This document shows, piece by piece, positions 6,193 through 15,952 of a stretch of DNA of 44,372 nt. Within the stretch, counting starts at the first letter, position 1; each line of letters starts with the position of its first letter. Below the pieces are notes generated by a model that was not told where the DNA came from, did no database searches, and saw nothing but the letters and a program-made list of their open reading frames with translations. Made by a program: the position numbers and the translations under genes. Source of the stretch: Oscillospiraceae bacterium (lineage in GTDB: Bacteria > Bacillota > Clostridia > Oscillospirales > Ruminococcaceae); contig JAFQLH010000074.1 in assembly GCA_017396665.1 (NCBI GenBank), positions 1 through 44,372 of the forward strand, given 5' to 3'.

Positions 6193-9114
6193 GTGAAAAC
6201 AGACAAGCTCAAGCGAATATCAGCTCTTGCCCTGTCACTTGCACTTACATTTACAATGATTCCTGCTGCATGGGCACAAGAGACAGACTTTGCCGCAGCT
6301 TCTTCCGGCACATCTGAAACAGGTAGCTGGGAAGAAAGAAACTCTATGCTTACATACGGCGAATATCTCGAGCAGCATGCCGATGCAGCACTTCCTGAAA
6401 AGGAAATCCTCATCTACGGAAAGGACTACGCTTCCAAGAGCGACGAAACACAGGCAAGCGTTATCACAGTTGACGGAAAGACAGATGTCCTCAACTGGGA
6501 AAGCCAGAACGGAGAAATTACATTTGACGTTAATGTCGAAGAGGAAGGCTTCTATAATATAGAGTTCTCCTATGAGGCCCTCTCAAGCCCTGCAAATGAA
6601 ATCGAGTTTGCACTCCTCATCGACGGAGAAGCTCCTTATGAAACAGCTTCAAGACTTACACTCAGCAAGGTGTGGGTGAACGAAACTGAAATCAAGCAGG
6701 ACTTTAACGACAACGATATAAGACCAGGTCAGGTTGAAAAGGTAATGTGGCAGAAGGCATTCCTCGAAGACGTTGACGGCCTCTATAACGGAGCCCTCGA
6801 ATTCTATTTCACAAAGGGAAGCCACACAATTACACTCGAATCTACAAAGGCAAGATTTGCAATCGAGTATATCAAGCTGTGCAGAGACAGTGTTCCACAG
6901 CCTTATGTAGCTCCTGAGGATTCAGCTCTCTCAGCTACAAACGGCGTTTCAACAATCACTCTCGAAGGCGAAAACGCTGACTACAAGAGCGACAGAACAC
7001 TCTTCCCTACATCTGACAGAACCTCTTACCTCACTTCTCCTTCCGACCCTACAAAGACTAAGTATAATACAATCGGTAAGGATAGCTGGGCTAAGGCCGG
7101 CCAGTCTGTAACATGGGAATTCCACGTTGACACAGCAGGCTATTATAAGATAGGTATCAGAGCAAGACAGAGCACAATGAGAGGCTTCTACTCAAACAGA
7201 AAGCTCTACATCGACGGTGTCTGCCCGAATACTGAATCTGAACAGCTCAAGTTCTACTACTCAACTGACTGGACTCTTACCGTTCCTAAGACAGAAGACG
7301 GCGATACAGTTTACTACTACCTCGAAGCAGGCGACCATACACTTACCCTTGAGTCAGTTCCCGGCGAAATCGGTGAGATTATGGACGAGCTCGACGGACT
7401 TGTACAGGAAATCAACAACTACTACAGAGAAATCCGCCAGATTACAGGTCCTGACCCTGACGAGTATACAGACTATAATATCGATACCATTATCCCTGAG
7501 GTAAGAAGCGACTTCGAACGCTTCAGCAAGGAGCTCAAGGCACTCCAGAAGGATGTCGATAAGCTCATGAGCAGCGGCGGTAACGAAGCTGTTACACTCA
7601 ACGAAATGGCTATCATTCTCGATAAGTGTGTAAAGGACCCTTGGAAGATTCCTACACTTATGAATCAGATTAAGGATAACGTAACAGCCCTCTCATCCTG
7701 GATGCTTACATACAGAGAACAGCCTCTCGAGCTCGACTTTGTTGAAATCGCAGCTCCTGATGAGGACTTCACAAGCGTTAAGACATCCTTCTTCGCAAGC
7801 CTTAAGTTCAACTTCCTCGCATTCATCGGCTCGTTCTTTGAGGACTACAATACACTCTCAGAAAACGAGGGCGAGGACAACACTCTCTCCTGCTGGATTA
7901 CTCTCGGACGTGACCAGGCTCAGGTTGTAAGAGCAATGATTGAAAATGACTATAACCCGAATGCTGAAACAAAGGTTGCTTTAAAGCTCGTTCAGGGCGG
8001 TATCCTTGAATCAACAATGGCGGGCAAGGGTCCGGATATAGGCTTGTTTATGGGTGGCGACTACCCGATACAGCTCGCAGCCCGTGACCTTCTCGTAGAT
8101 GTTTCACAGTTTGAAGACTATGAAGAGGTAACTACAAGATTCTCAAAGGACGCTATGACACTCTATACATATAACGACGGCGTTTATGCACTCCCTGTAC
8201 AGCAGTCCTTCCCAATGATGTTCTACCGTGACGATATCCTCTCTGAGTACGGTATCAACGGTGCAACTGATATCCAGACATGGGATGACCTCATCGGCAT
8301 CCTCCCTACACTCCAGAGAAATTACCTCGAGGTAGGTCTTATCCTTCCTGTTAATACAAGCGTAAACGGTACAACAACCGTTCCTACAACAACTGAAGCA
8401 GGTAATACATTCGCAATGCTTATGCTCCAGAACGGCCTCAACTTCTACAACGAGGACCTCACAGCTACAACATTCGATAACCAGATAGCAGTAGACGCTT
8501 TCGAAATGTGGACAGAGTTCTATACAAAGTACAGCTTCCAGCAGACCTACGACGCTATCACAAGATTCAGAACAGGCGAAATGCCGGTTCTTCTCCAGAA
8601 CTATACATTCTATAATACTCTCGCAGTAACAGCTCCTGAAATCAAGGGTGCTTGGAACTTCACTCTCGTTCCGGGTACAATGCAGGCTGACGGAACAATC
8701 AGCCACGCTTCAAACTCTGCAGGTTCAGGCGCAATCATCTTCTCATCCTGCGAAGACCACGAAGCAGCATGGGATTTCATCAAGTGGTTTACTTCAACAG
8801 AAGCTCAGGTTGAATACGCAAACGACATCGAAGCAGTACTCGGTACTCTCGGACGTTTCGATACAGCAAACGTAGAGGCACTCAAGCAGCTCTCATGGTC
8901 ACAGGCAGAGCTCGACCTCATCCTTGCACAGCTCGAGCAGCAGGTTGAAATTCCAATCATTCCGGCAACATACGGCGTTACAAGAAATATAGTAAACGCA
9001 TTCAGAGCAGTAGTTAATGACGCTGATAACGCAAGAGATACACTTATGTGGTATAACAGAGATATCAACGCAGAAATTACTCGTAAGCGTGAAGACTTAG
9101 GTCTTGATACTTAA
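6193..9114 (+). CDS. Large extracellular solute-binding protein with carbohydrate-binding-like modules
   Basis: This 973-residue exported protein starts at GTG after AAAGGTGG. Residues 1-28 are a signal peptide ending AAWA. Residues about 70-232 and 250-390 are two beta-rich modules resembling CBM6/CBM35 folds (GFYNIEFSYEA and GSHTITLES in the first; AGYYKIGIRARQ and AGDHTLTLES in the second). Residues about 390-510 are helical. From about 565 to the end is a family 1 solute-binding fold (GKGPDIGLFMGGDYPIQLAA). Usual family 1 binding proteins are about 430 residues. There is no lipobox Cys, which is unusual for a Gram-positive binding protein. It stands just before two permease genes and probably presents a glycan to them; the ligand is unknown. 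Confidence 0.9.
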   Translation: MKTDKLKRISALALSLALTFTMIPAAWAQETDFAAASSGTSETGSWEERNSMLTYGEYLEQHADAALPEKEILIYGKDYASKSDETQASVITVDGKTDVLNWESQNGEITFDVNVEEEGFYNIEFSYEALSSPANEIEFALLIDGEAPYETASRLTLSKVWVNETEIKQDFNDNDIRPGQVEKVMWQKAFLEDVDGLYNGALEFYFTKGSHTITLESTKARFAIEYIKLCRDSVPQPYVAPEDSALSATNGVSTITLEGENADYKSDRTLFPTSDRTSYLTSPSDPTKTKYNTIGKDSWAKAGQSVTWEFHVDTAGYYKIGIRARQSTMRGFYSNRKLYIDGVCPNTESEQLKFYYSTDWTLTVPKTEDGDTVYYYLEAGDHTLTLESVPGEIGEIMDELDGLVQEINNYYREIRQITGPDPDEYTDYNIDTIIPEVRSDFERFSKELKALQKDVDKLMSSGGNEAVTLNEMAIILDKCVKDPWKIPTLMNQIKDNVTALSSWMLTYREQPLELDFVEIAAPDEDFTSVKTSFFASLKFNFLAFIGSFFEDYNTLSENEGEDNTLSCWITLGRDQAQVVRAMIENDYNPNAETKVALKLVQGGILESTMAGKGPDIGLFMGGDYPIQLAARDLLVDVSQFEDYEEVTTRFSKDAMTLYTYNDGVYALPVQQSFPMMFYRDDILSEYGINGATDIQTWDDLIGILPTLQRNYLEVGLILPVNTSVNGTTTVPTTTEAGNTFAMLMLQNGLNFYNEDLTATTFDNQIAVDAFEMWTEFYTKYSFQQTYDAITRFRTGEMPVLLQNYTFYNTLAVTAPEIKGAWNFTLVPGTMQADGTISHASNSAGSGAIIFSSCEDHEAAWDFIKWFTSTEAQVEYANDIEAVLGTLGRFDTANVEALKQLSWSQAELDLILAQLEQQVEIPIIPATYGVTRNIVNAFRAVVNDADNARDTLMWYNRDINAEITRKREDLGLDT

Positions 9115-9131
9115 GAAAGGAGGGTCAGAAA

Positions 9132-10070
9132 ATGGCTGTTAAAACACAGGATGCTCCGCTCAATAAGCAGAGTAAGGGAAAATACACCTGGCATATGATG
9201 AAGACCAATAAGGCCTGCTACGCAATGCTCGCACCATTTATGATTCTCTTTATCATCTTCACGGTAATCCCTGTTGTAATTACTTTACCTTTAGCATTCA
9301 CAAACTTCAATATGGCACAGTTCCCTGAGTTTACAGGACTGTCAAACTTCTATACGCTGTTCTTAAACGACGATACATTCATGATTGCAATCCAGAATAC
9401 TCTCGTTTTCGCAGTGTTCACAGGACCGTTCAGCTATGTGCTCAGCTTTATCCTCGCTTGGCTCATCAACGAAATGCACCCTGTACTCAAAACATTCTTT
9501 ACATTCGTGTTCTATGCTCCGTCAATGACAACATCAGCTTATGTAATCTGGCAGCTTCTCCTCTCAGGTGACTCAAAGGGCTACATCAACGCTATCCTCA
9601 TTGACTTCGGAATCCTCAACTCACCTAACCAGTGGCTCACAGATACAAACTACATTCTCCCTGTTTGTATCATCGTTCAGCTCTGGATTTCAATGGGTGC
9701 AGGCTTCCTTTCACTCCGTGCCGGCTTCCAGAATATCGACAAAGCGATGTACGAAGCAGGTGCAATCGAAGGCATCAAGAACAGATGGCAGGAGCTCTTC
9801 CTTATCACAATTCCTTCAATGGGACCACAGCTCCTGTTCGCCGCAGTTCTCCAGATATCTGCATCCTTCACAGTAGGTACAGTATCTCAGAACCTCGTTG
9901 GTCTTCCATCAACAGACTATGCAGCTCATACGGTTATGAACCACGCAACCGACTACGGCTGGATAAGATACGAGATGGGCTACGCTTCGGCAATATGTCT
10001 TATACTCTTTATAGTAATGCTCCTTGCTAACTCGCTTATCAACTGGGTATTACGTAAATACGTAGATTAA
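9132..10070 (+). CDS. CUT1-type sugar ABC permease (first pair, MalF-like)
   Basis: This 312-residue integral membrane protein has about six transmembrane helices and the importer EAA loop that docks to the ATPase: EAGAIEGIKNRWQELFLITI, followed by P. It has the proline-rich first helix typical of MalF/LacF-type CUT1 permeases. It follows the binding protein by 17 bases with an AAGGAGG site, and precedes the second permease by 15 bases, so the two probably form one heterodimeric channel. The substrate cannot be read from the sequence. Confidence 0.93.
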   Translation: MAVKTQDAPLNKQSKGKYTWHMMKTNKACYAMLAPFMILFIIFTVIPVVITLPLAFTNFNMAQFPEFTGLSNFYTLFLNDDTFMIAIQNTLVFAVFTGPFSYVLSFILAWLINEMHPVLKTFFTFVFYAPSMTTSAYVIWQLLLSGDSKGYINAILIDFGILNSPNQWLTDTNYILPVCIIVQLWISMGAGFLSLRAGFQNIDKAMYEAGAIEGIKNRWQELFLITIPSMGPQLLFAAVLQISASFTVGTVSQNLVGLPSTDYAAHTVMNHATDYGWIRYEMGYASAICLILFIVMLLANSLINWVLRKYVD

Positions 10071-10085
10071 GGGGGTGACTGAAAA

Positions 10086-10988
10086 ATGGGTACAAAAAAG
10101 AAAAAGAAGAGAGTTAATATTGATACTGTCAAGGTCAGAAAGAATAATAAGAAGATAACCGCATCAAGAGGCGGAAACATCTGTATCTTCCTGTTCCTCT
10201 GCTTTACAGGTATCTTTATGATTTTCCCAATCTATTACGCCGTAGTTCAGTCATTCAAGCCGATTGAAGAGCTTTTCGTGTTCCCTCCTAAGCTCTACGT
10301 TCTCAATCCGACAACAAAGAACTATTCGGATATGATGAAGGTCGCAACTAACCTCTGGGTACCGCTTTCAAGATATATCTTCAACAGCGTGTTCGTATCC
10401 ATAGTTGTAACAGTGTGCAACGTGTTCGTTTGCTGCTGTGCAGCCTTCGTTCTCTCAAAGTGTAAATTCCCGGGCAACAAGTTCTTAAACAAGCTTATCG
10501 TAACTGCCCTTCTGTTTACATCATCAGCAACATGGATTATCCAGTTCCTCGTAATGGCAACACTCGGTATGATTGATACCTACTGGGCACTGATACTTCC
10601 AAGTATCGCAACACCTATGGGACTGTTCCTTATGAGACAGAGTATGTCAACAATCCACGACTCAATGATTGAAGCGGCTAAGGTTGACGGTGCAGGCCTG
10701 TTCAGAATATGCTGGCAGGTAGTAGTACCAAACCAGAAGCCTGCAATCATGACTCTTATCATCTTTGCGTTCCAGGACGCATGGAACAGACAGAGCGGTA
10801 CAATCATCTATTCAGAAGAGCTCAAGACTCTCCCGACAATTATGCAGCAGATTGCCGCAACAGGTATCGCACGTCAGGGTGTAACATTTGCAACTTCAGT
10901 AATACTTATGCTTCCTCCGCTTATCGTGTTCCTTGTAGCACAGAGCAACGTTATGGAAACCATGGCGAACTCAGGTATCAAGGACTAA
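10086..10988 (+). CDS. CUT1-type sugar ABC permease (first pair, MalG-like)
   Basis: This 300-residue membrane protein is the MalG-like partner of the preceding permease. It begins with a Lys-rich cytoplasmic tail (MGTKKKKKRVNIDTVK), then about six helices. The EAA loop is EAAKVDGAGLFRICWQVVVP, the canonical EAA---G pattern. A GGGGGTGA ribosome site lies just before the ATG. It forms the first of the operon's two permease pairs. Confidence 0.93.
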   Translation: MGTKKKKKRVNIDTVKVRKNNKKITASRGGNICIFLFLCFTGIFMIFPIYYAVVQSFKPIEELFVFPPKLYVLNPTTKNYSDMMKVATNLWVPLSRYIFNSVFVSIVVTVCNVFVCCCAAFVLSKCKFPGNKFLNKLIVTALLFTSSATWIIQFLVMATLGMIDTYWALILPSIATPMGLFLMRQSMSTIHDSMIEAAKVDGAGLFRICWQVVVPNQKPAIMTLIIFAFQDAWNRQSGTIIYSEELKTLPTIMQQIAATGIARQGVTFATSVILMLPPLIVFLVAQSNVMETMANSGIKD

Positions 10989-11037
10989 GCGAGAAATTTA
11001 CGTTCGATAAACGACTAGAATTTAGAAAAGGATATAG

Positions 11038-12810
11038 GTGAAAACAGTGCAAATGAAAAAAGCTTTTAAAAAGGCTGTGGCTTCGCTCCTTGCACTCTGC
11101 AGTCTGTCAACAGCAGTGCTGACAGCCTACGCAAGTGAGCCTTACGATTCATACAGCTACGATTTTTGGAATGACCCGATTCCTGCACAGGCAGCCTACA
11201 AGGTTAACGATACATATACAGGTAACAACTTAAACCGTACAAGGCTTACAGACCCTGAGGACGAATTGTTTATAAGCACAACAACAAAGACCTCACTCGC
11301 AGGTGCTAAGGATATCTACTTCGAGGAAACACTCGAAGAGTTCTGGGTTGCAGATACTCAGAATTCACGAATCTTAAGACTCGATAAGGACCTCTCACTC
11401 ATCGGCTGCTATACAGGCGTCGATAAGTCGGACAGCGGTAACACAAGCTTCAATAACCCTAACGGCGTGTTCGTTGTGGTTGAAGAAAACGGCGACGTTA
11501 TGATGTATGTCGGCGATACAGAAAACTCAAGAATTTTAAAGTGTAAGGTAACCGGCGGACTTACCTGCGAGAATATGCTCGAAATCGGTATGCCTGAATC
11601 AGCTATCTATACTTCAAAGTCGAAGACATTCCTTCCTGAAAAAATGCTCGTTGACGGCGCAGGTAATATCTACGCAGTTTGTACCTCACTTAACGCAGGT
11701 TCAGCACAGTTCAACGCAGCCGGCGAATTCCAGGGCTTCTACGGTGCAAACCGTGTAGAAGTAACAGGAGAAATCATCAGAAGACATATCTGGAGACTGT
11801 TTGCTTCGGATGAACAGCTCAAGTCAATGCAGAGTGCAGCTCCTACAGAGTATAAGAACTTCGACATCGACGACGAAGGCTTTATCTATACCTGTACAGA
11901 AGCCGCAAATACAACAACAGACGCTGTTAAGAAGCTCAACGCAGCAGGCTATAACATCTGGAATAACGACGCAGGAAACGAGTACGTTTTCGGTGATATA
12001 GTTACAGGTGGTACATGGGACGCTTCAACTAACACAACTTACTCAACAAGACTTACAGACCTCGATATCGACGAGTACGGATTTATCAATATCCTCGACT
12101 ACGCAACAGGTAGAGTGTTCGTGTACGACGAGTTCTGCAGCCTCGTTACAATCTTCGGTACAAAGAGCAGTACCTCCGACCAGAAGGGAAGCTTCAACGG
12201 ACCGAATGCAGTAGAAAGTGCCTTTGGCAACATCTACATCGTTGACGGTATCAAGAACGATATCACAGTATATTCAACAACTCTCTACGGCTCATACCTC
12301 AAGCAGGCAGTACTCCTCTACGACGACGGTAGATACGTTGACGCAGAGCCATACTGGCAGGAGGTTTTAAACCGTAACGGTACCTGCTCATTCGCACTCC
12401 TCGGTCTCGGTAAGGCAGCACTCAATAAGGGCGACTATAAGCTCGCTATGGAGTATTTCGAGGATTGCTACGCTCAGACGAGCTACGACAGAGCATTCAA
12501 GTACTATCGTGAGCAGTGGCTCCAGGATAACTTCGTATTCGTGTTCCTCGCAATCGTTCTCCTCTTTGTTCTCGGAATTACATACTCCATTCTCAAGAAG
12601 AAGGGTATAATCAAGAAGAGAGAAAGGAAGGTAAAGAAGAAGGCTCCGGAACGTAAGAAGACAAAGAAGGAGCTCGAGCACGAGGCAGAGCTTGCAGCTC
12701 AGGCAGAAGCCGAAGCAAAGGCACAGGCAGAGGCTGAGGCACAGGCAGAAGCACAGGCAGAAGCACAGGCACAGCCTGAGGAAAAGTCTGAAGAAAAGGA
12801 GGAAGAATAA
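11038..12810 (+). CDS. Exported NHL beta-propeller/TPR protein with membrane anchor
   Basis: The 590-residue product starts at GTG with AAAGG six bases upstream; its MKT opening echoes that of the solute-binding protein. Residues 1-33 are a signal peptide ending YAS. Residues about 75-415 hold repeated NHL-type blades (DIYFEETLEEFWVADTQNSR, NPNGVFVVVEENGDVMMYVG and later copies). Residues about 419-490 resemble two TPR units (AVLLYDDGRYVDAEPYWQEV; ALNKGDYKLAMEYFEDCY). One transmembrane helix at about 498-520 is followed by a Lys-rich stretch and a long Ala/Gln/Glu tail. The propeller and TPRs should be outside and the charged tail inside. It may be a scaffold or sensor for the transporter; no enzyme motif was seen. 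Confidence 0.85.
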   Translation: MKTVQMKKAFKKAVASLLALCSLSTAVLTAYASEPYDSYSYDFWNDPIPAQAAYKVNDTYTGNNLNRTRLTDPEDELFISTTTKTSLAGAKDIYFEETLEEFWVADTQNSRILRLDKDLSLIGCYTGVDKSDSGNTSFNNPNGVFVVVEENGDVMMYVGDTENSRILKCKVTGGLTCENMLEIGMPESAIYTSKSKTFLPEKMLVDGAGNIYAVCTSLNAGSAQFNAAGEFQGFYGANRVEVTGEIIRRHIWRLFASDEQLKSMQSAAPTEYKNFDIDDEGFIYTCTEAANTTTDAVKKLNAAGYNIWNNDAGNEYVFGDIVTGGTWDASTNTTYSTRLTDLDIDEYGFINILDYATGRVFVYDEFCSLVTIFGTKSSTSDQKGSFNGPNAVESAFGNIYIVDGIKNDITVYSTTLYGSYLKQAVLLYDDGRYVDAEPYWQEVLNRNGTCSFALLGLGKAALNKGDYKLAMEYFEDCYAQTSYDRAFKYYREQWLQDNFVFVFLAIVLLFVLGITYSILKKKGIIKKRERKVKKKAPERKKTKKELEHEAELAAQAEAEAKAQAEAEAQAEAQAEAQAQPEEKSEEKEEE

Positions 12811-12811
12811 T

Positions 12812-13441
12812 ATGTATGAATTTACCCCGATGGGTTGGCTCAAGCACTGTATCTTCCACCCGATTGAAGGCTTTGAAGACCTCAGATGGAAAAAGCAGGG
12901 CTCAATGAAAATAGCTCTTTGGATAGTCTTCTTCCTGTTTGTTGCAATGGTTGCAAACAGACAGCTCGTAGGCTTCCAGTTCAACCAGGCTTACACAAAG
13001 GTGTTCAACGTAGTCCCACTTCTCGTGCAGAGCGTTGTATACTTCTTTACATGGGTAATTGCAAACTGGTCTGTATGTACTCTTCTCGACGGAGAAGGCA
13101 GACTCAAGCAGATTTGTATCAACTCTGCTTATTCACTCGTTCCGTATATAGTAAGTGTGTTCCTTACAGTTTTCCTCTCAAACTTCATGGTTCTCGATGA
13201 GATAATCTGGCTGAGCGCAATAAGCTATCTCGGACTCGGCTGGTCAGTTATCCTTATGTTCCAGGCAATGAAGGCAGTTCATCAGTATTCGGTTCTTAAG
13301 ACAATTGCATCAATTGTTCTCACACTCGCTGCAATGCTTATCATACTCTTCCTGATGATTCTCCTTCTCTCACTCTTCCAGCAGGTTTATGTATTCTTCT
13401 ATTCAATCTATACTGAAGTATCGTATAGAATTCGTGGTTAA
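12812..13441 (+). CDS. Yip1-family membrane protein
   Basis: This 209-residue protein has five predicted transmembrane helices and opens MYEFTPMGWLKHCIFHPIEG, a start typical of bacterial Yip1-domain proteins. The frame is open further upstream, but the ATG at 12812 has AAGGAGG eight bases ahead and starts immediately after the NHL gene stop, so it was chosen. It sits between two exported proteins of the ABC operon and is presumably a membrane component of the same machinery. No catalytic motif is visible. Confidence 0.85.
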   Translation: MYEFTPMGWLKHCIFHPIEGFEDLRWKKQGSMKIALWIVFFLFVAMVANRQLVGFQFNQAYTKVFNVVPLLVQSVVYFFTWVIANWSVCTLLDGEGRLKQICINSAYSLVPYIVSVFLTVFLSNFMVLDEIIWLSAISYLGLGWSVILMFQAMKAVHQYSVLKTIASIVLTLAAMLIILFLMILLLSLFQQVYVFFYSIYTEVSYRIRG

Positions 13442-13456
13442 AGGATGGTGGTATAA

Positions 13457-15952
13457 ATGCAGAATAAGAAATGGAAAAAGATTCTCGTGTTTGCACTTGT
13501 ACTCACTATGCTGACACCTGCAAGCACAATCTTCGCAAGCTCAACAGATGACGACGCTGCTCTCGCAACAGCAGATACATCAGACGAGCAGACTGATGAT
13601 ACAGGCGAAGACGAAGATGACGACGACGATAAGGGTAAGGACGAAGTCCTTCCACCTAAGAAAACTGACGAGGAAGCCCTCGAGTTCTGCGAAAATGTAG
13701 CAGAAAACGACAACTTCATCCTCTACTTCGATTCAGGCGAACGTGAAGAAGAGGAAAAGACTGAAGACGAGGAAGCTTCTGAGGAAGAAGAAAGCGGCAG
13801 CAAGAAGAAAAAGGACGAAGCTGAAGAAGTCAATGTCGCAAGATTCGGACTCTACGTTAAGTCCACAGGCAAGATTTGGTGGTCAAACCCTGTCAATGCC
13901 TTCGCTGACGATACAATCATCGACCCTGTAAAGGGAAGAACAATGCGTGAAACACAGAGATTACAGGTTGCTTCAAACGTAATCCTGACATACGCAGACC
14001 TCAGACAGGAAAAGCGTACAACAAAGGCTCTGTATTCCGCTGACGACGCAACAGAAAAGTTCAAGACAATCAAAGACGGCGTTGAAATTACCTATAACTT
14101 CAGAAGTGCCGGTATCACAGTTCCTGTACAGTATGTCCTCGAAGAAGACGGACTCAAGGTTTCAGTTGATACTGCCGATATCAAGGAAAAGAACACAAGC
14201 GCTGAAGACGGTAAGGTAGTTACAAATATCGCCCTTACACCACAGTTCGGTGCAGCTCCTGCAACTGACCTCGACGGAAACAAGGTAGAGGGCTATATGA
14301 TTATCCCTGACGGCTCAGGTGCTGTTATCAACTACAATAACGGAAAGAGCGACTACAACGTGTATAACCAGAAGCTCTACGGCAGAGATTATACAGCAGT
14401 TCCTCTTAACGCTCCTAAGGTGACCGACCAGGCTCACCTCCCACTCCTCGCAACAGTAAACGGCAAGGACGGCCTCGTTGCTATCGCAACAGCAGGTGAT
14501 GCAAACGCAAACGCTATTGCTCAGGTTTCAGGACAGAATAACCAGTCCTATAACACTTGCTACTTCCAGTTCGAGCTGCGTAGTTCTGATACATACTATA
14601 TGAGCGGTGACTCAGGTAATAAGCTCGTCGTTTTCGAAAAGGGCGACATCGCAACCCCTGAAATCGCTGTTAAGTATACTCCTGTAACTGACGAAGAAGG
14701 CGTTAACTACGCTGACGTCGCAGGCGTGTTCAGAGATTATCTCGTTGACAACGGACTTACAGCTTCAACTGAAGAGAATAAGTACAACTTCTACCTCGAT
14801 ATCTACGGCGGTGTAGTAAAGCAGAAGTCTATCCTCGGTCTCCCGTTTGACCTCAAGACTTCTATGACATCCTTCGAGGAAGCTAAGAAGATTCTCGAGC
14901 AGTTTGACGAAAACGGCGTTGAAGACGTTGTCCTCGCTTATAACGACTGGACAAACAAGCTCATCAAGGACAATATCTCAACAAAGTATAAGCCTTCCGG
15001 CACACTCGGCGGCAAGGGCGATTTCGAAGACCTCCAGAGCTATGTGGATAAAATCGGCGCTGAGATGTATCCTACAATGGATAACCTCACAATGAACAGC
15101 TCAACATGGGGCTACTGGACTCTTACAAATACCGCTATCAGAGTTTCAAACGCTTATTCAAGACAGTCTTCATACAGCATCGCATTCGGTGTTGAGGACA
15201 AGGGCGTTTCACCTGCTCTGCTTACACCAAATGCATACGGCAAGGTGTTTGACGAAATCATCGAAAGCTTTAAGGATAACGACCAGAACACAGTTTCCTT
15301 CGGCGATTATTCAACAGCTCTCGTTTCTGACTTCATCAAGAGAGAAAAGTCAGTAAGATACCAGTCAATGAATACCATTATCAACGGTTATGAGGACGCA
15401 ACAAACGGCGGCCTCGACAAGATTCTCTGTGACGGAGCAAACTCGTATGTTATCGAGTACGCTTCACATATCACAGATGTACCACTCTATTCAAGCGGAT
15501 ACAATATCACAGACTACGATATCCCACTCTACCAGATGGTAGTTCACGGCTATGTTCCTTATTCATCAGTTGCCCTCAATAAGACATCTGATGTACAGGA
15601 AGCATTCCTCCTCTCAATCGCCTACGGCGCAGGTCTCCACTACGATATGATTTACGAAAAGACCGCAGAGGTTCAGGATACCGAGTACAATGACCTGTAT
15701 TACGCACACTACGACGCTTGGGTTGATACAGCTTCTGAACAGAACAAGGTTGCTCACAGCATTCTCGCTCCGCTGAGCACAATGACTATCTCAGACTTTA
15801 AGCGTGACGACAGAGTTCTTACAACAACATACAGTGCAGAAGGAAAGTCCGATGTAGTTGTAGTTGTAGACCTCGACAACGCAACCGTTACAGTTGACGG
15901 AGTAAGCGTTGATATTTCCAATACTATAATGACAGGAGGTTTGATGGGCTAA
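13457..15952 (+). CDS. Exported DUF5696-family protein with long acidic linker
   Basis: This 831-residue protein has a signal peptide (residues 1-27, ending IFAS) and then about 95 residues dominated by Asp, Glu and Lys. The folded part from about residue 125 to the end resembles DUF5696; signposts are MIIPDGSGAVINYNNGKSDY, NKLYGRDY-type and ADVAGVFRDYLVDNGL. Function is not established to my knowledge. Size and aromatic-rich segments (STWGYWTLTN) would suit a glycan-acting barrel, but I saw no assignable catalytic residues. Its stop overlaps the next permease start by one base, so it is translationally coupled to the second permease pair and probably handles the same substrate. Confidence 0.82.
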   Translation: MQNKKWKKILVFALVLTMLTPASTIFASSTDDDAALATADTSDEQTDDTGEDEDDDDDKGKDEVLPPKKTDEEALEFCENVAENDNFILYFDSGEREEEEKTEDEEASEEEESGSKKKKDEAEEVNVARFGLYVKSTGKIWWSNPVNAFADDTIIDPVKGRTMRETQRLQVASNVILTYADLRQEKRTTKALYSADDATEKFKTIKDGVEITYNFRSAGITVPVQYVLEEDGLKVSVDTADIKEKNTSAEDGKVVTNIALTPQFGAAPATDLDGNKVEGYMIIPDGSGAVINYNNGKSDYNVYNQKLYGRDYTAVPLNAPKVTDQAHLPLLATVNGKDGLVAIATAGDANANAIAQVSGQNNQSYNTCYFQFELRSSDTYYMSGDSGNKLVVFEKGDIATPEIAVKYTPVTDEEGVNYADVAGVFRDYLVDNGLTASTEENKYNFYLDIYGGVVKQKSILGLPFDLKTSMTSFEEAKKILEQFDENGVEDVVLAYNDWTNKLIKDNISTKYKPSGTLGGKGDFEDLQSYVDKIGAEMYPTMDNLTMNSSTWGYWTLTNTAIRVSNAYSRQSSYSIAFGVEDKGVSPALLTPNAYGKVFDEIIESFKDNDQNTVSFGDYSTALVSDFIKREKSVRYQSMNTIINGYEDATNGGLDKILCDGANSYVIEYASHITDVPLYSSGYNITDYDIPLYQMVVHGYVPYSSVALNKTSDVQEAFLLSIAYGAGLHYDMIYEKTAEVQDTEYNDLYYAHYDAWVDTASEQNKVAHSILAPLSTMTISDFKRDDRVLTTTYSAEGKSDVVVVVDLDNATVTVDGVSVDISNTIMTGGLMG

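Noticed and set aside
6191-6196. ATG immediately before the solute-binding protein gene
   Set aside because: It is followed directly by TGA. The in-frame GTG two bases later opens the signal peptide.
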